From JBCCAG01 sp050330955 (GTDB taxonomy: Bacteria; Cyanobacteriota; Cyanobacteriia; CAKZMO01), in contig JBHJHJ010000246.1 of NCBI GenBank assembly GCA_050330955.1, positions 1-36,323 of the forward strand: a stretch of 36,323 nucleotides of DNA, given 5' to 3'. The notes beneath the pieces were generated by a model. The model was not told where the DNA came from and made no database searches. It worked only from the letters and a program-made list of their open reading frames with translations. How positions within the stretch are numbered: the stretch's first letter is position 1; each line of letters opens with the position of its first letter. Both the position numbers and the translations under genes were made by a program. Shown piece after piece: positions 30,458-36,323 of the stretch.

Positions 30458-31911
30458 CGCCATCTAAAGCTCTCACGAAGGCGCGACTGCTGAGCGGAAC
30501 CACTTGGATCGCGTTGGCAGAAGCCATCATGCTGCCGACCGGGTTTCTGACGGTTGTCTTTTTGACGCGACAGCTTGGCCCTGAGGGATATGGCCTATTT
30601 GCCTTAGCGGCAACACTCGTCACTTGGATTGAGTGGGGCATCAACTCAATTTTCTCTCGAACCACCATTAAGTTTGTGGGAGCAGCTTCAGACTGGCGCG
30701 CCGTCGCTGCAGTAGTGCTGCGATTGCAGTTTGGATGCAGCCTTTTAGCAGCGCTGGCTTTAGCGTTGGCGGCGCCCGCGATCGCCTCGGCATTGAATGA
30801 GCCTGCTCTGACGCAGCTGCTGTGGCTGTTCGCGCTTGAAATCCCGCTCTTCAATCTGGCTCTGGCCCACCAAAATATTCTGGCTGGGCTCGGACGCTTT
30901 GGGCTGCGGGCGATCGCCGGCGCTGGCCGCTGGGTGGCTCGCCTGCTGCTGATTGTAGGTCTTGTTAAGCTTGGCTTCTCGACACTGGGGGCTGTATTTG
31001 GGAGCCTGGGAGCGCTGCTGGTCAGCTTGATCATCTGCCGCTGTGCTATCCGCCCCTCAATCTTCTATCCCACGCGCTTTCCCGCCAGGCAGCTTGCGGG
31101 CTACGCTGTCCCTCTGTTTTTATCTGCACTGGCAATGCGGCTCTATGGCCAGGTGGATCTCATCGCCCTCAAAGCGTTGGGCGGAACGGCTGAGCAGGCT
31201 GGGCGGTACGCCGTAGCGCAGAACCTAGCGCTGCTGGGCGGAGTTTTGGGGCCGGCCCTAGTCCCCGTCTTGCTCACCAAGCTAAGTCAGCTCTCAAGTC
31301 AGGAACAGCTTCAGCAGATCAGAGCGCTCAGCCGCGCCGGAATGCGGGCGGTATTTCTTCATCTACCCATTGCTGGCATTGTGGTTGGGTCGTCATCAGA
31401 AATTGTGCGCGGCCTGTTCGGAAATGACTACGCCCTGGCCGCTCCGCTATTTAGCGTCCTGTTTCTGGCTGCGATCGCTACCGTCATGATTGTGGTCACC
31501 AGCACGATTTTGATCGCCTCCGATCGGCCCCGGTGGACGCTGGCGATCGCGGCTCCCCTGCTGCTGCTGGCGCTATCGGGTCACTGGCTTTTCATCCCAA
31601 GGTGGGGAGAGACGGGCGCATCGGTGACAACACTACTCGTCGCCCTCGTCGGTGCCCTAGCCGGGCTGCTCGCAGTCTACATCAGATGGCGGGTTGTCCC
31701 ACCGAGGATGACGCTGGGGCGCTGCTGTCTCATGTTTGCGGGGATGTGGGCGGCAGCAGCAGCCTGGCCCGTCTCGGGAGGGTTACTGCTGCTCAAGTTA
31801 CCTGCTTTAGGGTTGGCTGCTCTTTTGGGGCTCTGGCTCCTGGGGGAGATTGATGCCGCCGACAGGGCATTACTACGCCACCTTGTTTTAGAAAAGCTTC
31901 AGAAAACGTAG
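30454..31911 (+). CDS. Oligosaccharide flippase-family (Wzx/MATE-like) membrane protein
   Basis: The 485-residue protein has about 12-14 membrane segments and the lipopolysaccharide/polysaccharide flippase layout: GTTWIALAEAIMLPTGFLTV, then FLTRQLGPEGYGLFALAATL near the N-terminus, and YAVPLFLSALAMRLYGQVDL and GRYAVAQNLALLGGVLGPAL in the middle. Such proteins move undecaprenyl- or lipid-linked saccharides across the cytoplasmic membrane. The ATG overlaps the P450 stop (ATGA), showing translational coupling. The presence of two glycosyltransferases downstream supports a glycan or glycolipid substrate. Confidence 0.9.
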   Translation: MTPSKALTKARLLSGTTWIALAEAIMLPTGFLTVVFLTRQLGPEGYGLFALAATLVTWIEWGINSIFSRTTIKFVGAASDWRAVAAVVLRLQFGCSLLAALALALAAPAIASALNEPALTQLLWLFALEIPLFNLALAHQNILAGLGRFGLRAIAGAGRWVARLLLIVGLVKLGFSTLGAVFGSLGALLVSLIICRCAIRPSIFYPTRFPARQLAGYAVPLFLSALAMRLYGQVDLIALKALGGTAEQAGRYAVAQNLALLGGVLGPALVPVLLTKLSQLSSQEQLQQIRALSRAGMRAVFLHLPIAGIVVGSSSEIVRGLFGNDYALAAPLFSVLFLAAIATVMIVVTSTILIASDRPRWTLAIAAPLLLLALSGHWLFIPRWGETGASVTTLLVALVGALAGLLAVYIRWRVVPPRMTLGRCCLMFAGMWAAAAAWPVSGGLLLLKLPALGLAALLGLWLLGEIDAADRALLRHLVLEKLQKT

Positions 31912-31962
31912 ATCAGTCATGAATTTCCATAGCACTTCAGTCAACAGGCTGAGATGAAAGCG

Positions 31963-32943
31963 ATGTCAACCCAACCGATAGACTTTTCCGTTATTATTCC
32001 GACCTACAATCGTCCGCAGCAGCTTACCGCCTGTTTGAGGGCGCTGGTGCAACAGACCTATCCCAAAGAGCGGTTTGAGGTGATCGTGGTCAATGACGGT
32101 GGGACACCTTTGACGCCAGTCATCGAGCCCTTCCGGGAGCGCCTAGGGATAGCGCTCATCGAGCAGGCCAATGCTGGACCTGCCCAGGCCCGAAACCGGG
32201 GTGCAACAGTCGCCCGAGGCAATATCCTGGCCTTTACCGACGATGATTGTTGCCCAAGGGCAGACTGGCTGCGGCAGCTCGCAGGACAGCACGAGAAAAT
32301 ACCCCATGCCCTCCTTGGCGGACAGAGCATCAATGCCCTATCTCAGAATCTCTACTCTGCAGCAAGTCAGCTCATTGTCGATGTTGCCTACCAATACTTC
32401 AATCCTGACCCAACTCGGGCCCAGTTTTTCGCATCCAATAACATGGCGTTTCCCCGCCTGGACTTTTTGCAGCTCGGCGGGTTTCATCCCAACTTTCGCA
32501 CCTCTGAGGACCGGGAAATCTGCGATCGCTGGCTGCGAAGTCAGCGCACTATGGCATACGTTGACTCTGCTCAAATTGATCACGCCCACCCCCTGACGCT
32601 GTCTCGCTTTTGGCGACAGCACCTCAGCTACGGTCGTGGTGCATTCTACTATCACCGGATTCGCATGCAGCGGGGCGAGGCCCCCTTCAGGCCCGATTTC
32701 TCCTTTCATCGGCTGCTGTTGGTCGTGCCCTTTAAGCGCTTTCCAGTGCACCAGGCGATCGCCATCGTGGTTCTGATGAGTCTCTCTCAAGCGGCCAGCT
32801 TAGTCGGCTACCTGCAGGCTCAAAGCAGCCCGCCGCTCAGCCCAGAGGCGATGAGTAACGCGCCGCTGCCTCTGAGCGGGGCCGTCGAGGTTGAACAGTG
32901 TGGCAATGGTACCTCCGTAGGGCAGCGTTTTTGGCCCAATTGA
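31963..32943 (+). CDS. Family 2 glycosyltransferase
   Basis: The protein has 326 residues from ATG at 31963 (an ATG at 31954 adds three). It has a GT-A fold N-terminus (FSVIIPTYNRPQQLTACLRA, then RFEVIVVNDGG), a donor-site motif FTDDDCCPRADW, and the acceptor region LGGFHPNFRTSEDREICDRW. The C-terminal part has one hydrophobic helix (IAIVVLMSLSQAASLVGYLQ) that may hold it at the membrane. It transfers a sugar from a nucleotide donor to an unknown acceptor. It follows the flippase by about 50 bp and precedes the next glycosyltransferase closely, in one operon. Confidence 0.9.
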   Translation: MSTQPIDFSVIIPTYNRPQQLTACLRALVQQTYPKERFEVIVVNDGGTPLTPVIEPFRERLGIALIEQANAGPAQARNRGATVARGNILAFTDDDCCPRADWLRQLAGQHEKIPHALLGGQSINALSQNLYSAASQLIVDVAYQYFNPDPTRAQFFASNNMAFPRLDFLQLGGFHPNFRTSEDREICDRWLRSQRTMAYVDSAQIDHAHPLTLSRFWRQHLSYGRGAFYYHRIRMQRGEAPFRPDFSFHRLLLVVPFKRFPVHQAIAIVVLMSLSQAASLVGYLQAQSSPPLSPEAMSNAPLPLSGAVEVEQCGNGTSVGQRFWPN

Positions 32944-32993
32944 TTTAGATGCACCAGATCCAATCTTTAGAGCACACCGGAGGTCACAGCGCC

Positions 32994-33989
32994 ATGACAC
33001 CTTATAAGCTATCAGTCATTTTAATCACCTCAGATCACTTCAACAGCATTCGCAAAACAATCGGATACCTGCAAAAGCAAACCATTCAGCCCGACATCGA
33101 GCTAATAATCGTAGCGCCCTCTTACTCAGAAATCACGACGGACTTAGACAGTGGTGTGCTCTCGGCCCAGCTCTCTGGGTTTGCAAACTACCAGATCGTC
33201 GAAATCGGCCCTATCGTTTCCATCGGTCGGGCCTACGCGGCAGGCGTCCGTGCGGCCCAGGCCCCCGTCGTCGCCCTCGGAGAAGACCACTGCTTTCCCG
33301 AGCCGGGCTGGGCGGCGGCGCTGGTGAGCGCTCACCAACAGCCCTACGCTGCTGTCGGGCCGGCGCTGCGCAATGCTAATCCCGGTTCGGCCATTAGCTG
33401 GGCCGACATGCTGATTGCCTATGTCCAGTGGATGGATCCGGCGGTGGGTCAAACCGTGAACTTCTTGCCTGGCCACAACAGCAGCTACAAGCGGGAAATC
33501 CTCCTAGACTACGATGATCTTGAGGAGATGATGGAGTCGGAAACGCTGCTGCACTGGGACCTGCGATCGCGGGGCTACGAGCTCTACCTTGAACCAGCCG
33601 CCAAAGCCGCCCACACCAACTTTGCCCAGCTCTTTCCCTGGCTGCCAGTGCAGTTTCGCGCCGGCCGCATTTTCGCGGGCGGGCGCGCTCAGGTAGAGGG
33701 CTGGTCTGGGCTAAAGCGGCTCAGCTATGCGGCAGCCTCGCCCCTGATTCCAGTGGTGCGGATGGCGCGAATTTTGGGCGCCTTAAGCCAGGGCGATCGC
33801 CCCCAGGTGAAGATAGCCGCCGGCACCCTACCCATGACACTGCTGGGGCTGATAGCCGATGGGCTAGGTCAGATGGTGGGCTATGGCTGGGGCTATGGCG
33901 ATACGCTGCAGGACTACGCTGCAGCAGAATTCCATCGGGAGCGCTACCTCGCCAATTCAGCTCAGTCTAGTGGGCACAAGCCATGCTGA
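32994..33989 (+). CDS. Family 2 glycosyltransferase-like protein
   Basis: The protein has 331 residues from ATG at 32994, preceded by a good SD (GGAGGT). An ATG at 32949 lacks one. The GT-A core reads KLSVILITSDHFNSIRKTIG, then IELIIVAPSYSE and APVVALGEDHCFPEPGWAAA. The usual DxD is replaced by GEDHC, a variant seen in some GT2 relatives. MLIAYVQWMDPAVG and NFLPGHNSSYKREILLDYDD, then ETLLHWDLRSRGYELYLEP, fit acceptor-side motifs. The last 100 residues contain a hydrophobic stretch. It overlaps the GMC gene by 7 bp. Sugar and acceptor are unknown. Confidence 0.85.
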   Translation: MTPYKLSVILITSDHFNSIRKTIGYLQKQTIQPDIELIIVAPSYSEITTDLDSGVLSAQLSGFANYQIVEIGPIVSIGRAYAAGVRAAQAPVVALGEDHCFPEPGWAAALVSAHQQPYAAVGPALRNANPGSAISWADMLIAYVQWMDPAVGQTVNFLPGHNSSYKREILLDYDDLEEMMESETLLHWDLRSRGYELYLEPAAKAAHTNFAQLFPWLPVQFRAGRIFAGGRAQVEGWSGLKRLSYAAASPLIPVVRMARILGALSQGDRPQVKIAAGTLPMTLLGLIADGLGQMVGYGWGYGDTLQDYAAAEFHRERYLANSAQSSGHKPC

Positions 33990-35545
33990 TCGATGGACGC
34001 AGCCTGACGCAAGCCACGCCGCTCCAGGCGGATATCTGCATTGTCGGAGCGGGCGCAGCTGGGCTGACGCTGGCCCAGGCGCTTGATGGTGCCCCATTCT
34101 CGGTTTTGCTCATTGAGAGCGGCGGCCTGCGTGAGGAGGCCAAAATCCAGTCCCTAGCCGACGGCACATCGGAGGAGCCTTACCCATTTTTAGACTCCCG
34201 CGCCCGCTGCTTTGGCGGCACCACCTCTCGCTGGAGCGGGGCCTGCATCCCGCTCGATCCCGGAGACTTCGAGGCTGCGGCTTGGCTGCCCCACAGCGGC
34301 TGGCCTTTCCCACACTCAGCGCTGCGGCCCTACTACCGCCGGGCCTTTGACATCTTTGGTTTGCCAGAGGCCCTGCCGCCCATAGACGCAACGCCCTTTG
34401 GCAAAGCGCCACTCTCTGCCAAGCGCGTAGGCTACAGCCATCCTCTCGATCTCGGGCGCAAGTACCGACAGCAAATCCTGCGATCGCAGAACGTGACGCT
34501 GGTGACGCACGCTACTGTGACAGAGCTCGTTCCTGATGATGAGGTCCGGTGCGTGCAGGAGCTTTACCTCAAAAGCCCTGAGGGTCAGGACCTTGTCGTC
34601 CATCCCAAAACCGCAATTTTGGCCACGGGTGGCATTGAAAACGCCCGCCTGCTGCTGGCTTCAACCCGCCACTGCTCTAACGGCCTGGGCAACGACCACG
34701 ACTTGGTAGGACGCTTTTTTATGGAGCACTACTACAAGGTGGTGGGCATTTTGCCACTGGGCCAGCGCCGCCGGGATGTCCTACCGTTCACGAATGTTAG
34801 TCCCCTGGGCCAATCTTCAGACCAGTCCTATGGGCAGGGCACGTTTGGCCTAACAGACGCGCTGCGCCATCAGCACCACCTGCTGAATATGCACCTGCGC
34901 TTTTACCGCTACAGCCCATTGGAGGGCACCTCAGCAGTGATTGCCGCCAAGCGCCTTGGCAAAGCGGCTAATTCCCGGGATTTCAAGGCGATCGCAGCAG
35001 CAGGCCGTAGGCTTCTGGAGAAAGACTGGCGAGTTTTGCCCCGTTATCTAGGGTGGCACCTGTGGAACAAATTCGACGAAACCGCTAAGTTTACCCACGT
35101 GCGCCTACAAGCTTGGCTTGAGCAAGAACCTGACCCCAGCAATCGCGTGACGCTGTCGTCGGAGCGTGATTATCTGGGGCAGCCCCTGGCCCATCTGAGG
35201 CTACGCTGTAGCGATCGCATGATGCAGAGTGTGACGCGCTCACTAAAGCACATTGACGCTGCGCTACAATCGCGTGGCTTTGGACCATTGCAGTACGACA
35301 CTGCTCGTCTGGCACACCTCAACCCATACGACAAAATTGGGCTACACCACATGGGGACCACCCGTATGCACCCCAACCCCACTCAGGGCGTTGTCGATGC
35401 GAATTGCAAGGTTCACAGCCTCGCTAACCTCTATCTTGCGGGTAGCTCGGTGTTTCCGACCGGCGGTGCCGCTAACCCAACGCTGACGATTGCGGCCCTG
35501 GCGCTGCGCCTAGCAGATCATATCCAAACGCGAAAAGAGATTTAG
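33983..35545 (+). CDS. GMC-family FAD-dependent oxidoreductase
   Basis: The 520-residue protein begins with the FAD dinucleotide-binding motif ADICIVGAGAAGLTLAQAL (G22, G24, G27) followed by LLIESGG. It continues with RCFGGTTSRWSGACIPLDP and a central substrate part. The C-terminus has GMC_oxred_C features: LHHMGTTRMHPNPTQGVVD, then NLYLAGSSVFPTGGAANPTL and TIAALALRLADHI. GMC enzymes oxidise alcohols, often sugars, choline or sterols, with FAD. No signal peptide is present. The start codon overlaps the end of the second glycosyltransferase (ATGCTGA). It is the last gene of the operon and ends 34 bp before the convergent transglutaminase-like gene. Confidence 0.92.
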   Translation: MLIDGRSLTQATPLQADICIVGAGAAGLTLAQALDGAPFSVLLIESGGLREEAKIQSLADGTSEEPYPFLDSRARCFGGTTSRWSGACIPLDPGDFEAAAWLPHSGWPFPHSALRPYYRRAFDIFGLPEALPPIDATPFGKAPLSAKRVGYSHPLDLGRKYRQQILRSQNVTLVTHATVTELVPDDEVRCVQELYLKSPEGQDLVVHPKTAILATGGIENARLLLASTRHCSNGLGNDHDLVGRFFMEHYYKVVGILPLGQRRRDVLPFTNVSPLGQSSDQSYGQGTFGLTDALRHQHHLLNMHLRFYRYSPLEGTSAVIAAKRLGKAANSRDFKAIAAAGRRLLEKDWRVLPRYLGWHLWNKFDETAKFTHVRLQAWLEQEPDPSNRVTLSSERDYLGQPLAHLRLRCSDRMMQSVTRSLKHIDAALQSRGFGPLQYDTARLAHLNPYDKIGLHHMGTTRMHPNPTQGVVDANCKVHSLANLYLAGSSVFPTGGAANPTLTIAALALRLADHIQTRKEI

Positions 35546-35579
35546 TAACTTCTTGAGCAGCGACGGTCAAACAACTGGC

Positions 35580-36323
35580 TCAAAGTGCGTTGTTGGGCGA
35601 TCGCTCTTCCAGCACCTGGAAGCGGATGTGGTTAATGGCTAGATCTCCAATTGATGTGTCTTCTGGCTTGTCAGGGGCTTTAATCTTCTCAAACGAAATG
35701 CCCTTGCCAATCTCCACGTGGTACCAGGACAGCCCCATGAAGAAGCGGGTCGGGTAGGGGCCATTCTCCTGCACGTCGTCCACGTTGGACTCCATGGGTA
35801 GCCAGCCGATGCCCGGGACAAAAAACTCAATCCATACGTGGTTGAAGTCAGGCTCCAAGGGCACCTGGCGCAGCTCTGGATGGGCGGGGCACTTGTAGCG
35901 GCCGATGGTACGGCAGGGGATGCCGTTGAGCCGGGCTAGCGCGAGAATTACCCCCACATATTCCCCGCAGGAGCCCACGCCCCGGTCGAGGGCCACGTCT
36001 GGGGTATCGATGTGGGGCTTGATGCCGTAGGAGAGGTGATCGTAGACGTAGTTGCGAATCTTGAGCATTTGCCGCAGGACGTTGGTCTCCGTGCCGATGG
36101 CCTCTTCGGCGGCGCGCTGGATGATGGCGGTATTCATCGCCAAATCGTCGTTGTCGATTAGGTAGTTCTGCAGGTCTAGGCTCTGATCTACAGCGGGCTT
36201 AACCGCCTCCAGCATCGACGGGGTGATTTGGTACTTGATGCTGTATAGCTCTAGAACGGCCCGCCAGCCAAAGATGTGGCGTTCGTTGGGCTTGAGGGTC
36301 GGAAACTTGAACACCGCGACCCG
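35580..36323 (-). CDS. Transglutaminase-like cysteine protease-fold protein (partial, N-terminus off right edge)
   Basis: The frame stays open to the right edge; a GTG at 36314 is only an internal codon, so the N-terminus is probably missing. The visible 247 residues contain the transglutaminase-like core: Cys in GVGSCGEYVGVILALARLNG, His in FNHVWIEFFVPG and Asp in MESNVDD, in the order of the papain-like triad. RNYVYDHLSYG upstream of the Cys is also typical. Such domains in bacteria act as peptidases, amidases or peptide cross-linkers. The C-terminus GLSWYHVEIGKGISFEKIKA looks like a beta extension. It is convergent with the P450-GMC operon, and a functional link is unproven. Confidence 0.85.
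   Translation of the reverse strand, partial: RVAVFKFPTLKPNERHIFGWRAVLELYSIKYQITPSMLEAVKPAVDQSLDLQNYLIDNDDLAMNTAIIQRAAEEAIGTETNVLRQMLKIRNYVYDHLSYGIKPHIDTPDVALDRGVGSCGEYVGVILALARLNGIPCRTIGRYKCPAHPELRQVPLEPDFNHVWIEFFVPGIGWLPMESNVDDVQENGPYPTRFFMGLSWYHVEIGKGISFEKIKAPDKPEDTSIGDLAINHIRFQVLEERSPNNAL

Noticed and set aside
30396..31034. 212-codon minus-strand frame opposite the flippase
   Set aside because: It is a Ser/Ala/Arg-rich shadow of the hydrophobic flippase coding strand.

Overview
The window looks like a cyanobacterial chromosome segment. The HIP1 octamer (GCGATCGC) recurs throughout. Several genes belong to families typical of cyanobacteria: a divergent short Hfq next to dapF, DUF3122-like and DUF3146-like proteins, a PEP-CTERM protein, a soluble-type Delta9 desaturase-like enzyme and a small zinc-ribbon protein. 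The gene mix suggests a Leptolyngbya/Synechococcales-type organism, but the species cannot be fixed from the sequence. No tRNA, rRNA, CRISPR array, intact insertion sequence or phage module was seen.

Region 1-5.2 kb is an accessory, cell-surface region. It holds a FecR-domain exported protein with collagen-like Pro/Gly repeats (running off the left edge), a divergent outer-membrane beta-barrel protein with a long acidic N-terminus, and a PEP-CTERM protein of the NF038122 metalloprotease type whose HExxH active site is destroyed. Intergenic stretches are long and HIP1 sites are sparse here.

Region 5.2-21.9 kb is mostly housekeeping in short divergent or convergent operons: accD with a YqiA-like esterase, pilD with a small DUF2007-like gene, a GlsB-type membrane protein, an M48 protease with a DUF456 protein, a MOSC protein, a sulfotransferase, a phospholipase D-like protein carrying an EF-hand loop, a DUF3122-like protein, an HtrA-like protease with two PPC domains, a TauE/SafE permease overlapping convergent peptide deformylase, a fatty-acid desaturase, an RTX-repeat protein, a truncated MarR remnant, and dapF.

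Region 21.9-29.1 kb has hfq followed by about 2 kb of gene-poor DNA. This stretch contains two diverged direct repeats of 159 bp, exactly 996 bp apart, bracketing a small membrane-protein gene and several strong hairpins. Then come an S9 peptidase, a candidate small RNA or attenuator ending in an intrinsic terminator, rlmN, a zinc-ribbon protein and a DUF3146-like gene.

Region 29.1-36.3 kb is the best candidate for an undescribed system. It is a tightly packed five-gene operon (cytochrome P450, Wzx-like flippase, two GT2 glycosyltransferases, GMC oxidoreductase) facing a transglutaminase-like gene cut by the right edge. The inferred theme is synthesis, oxidation and membrane translocation of a glycosylated lipid or saccharide whose product is unknown.
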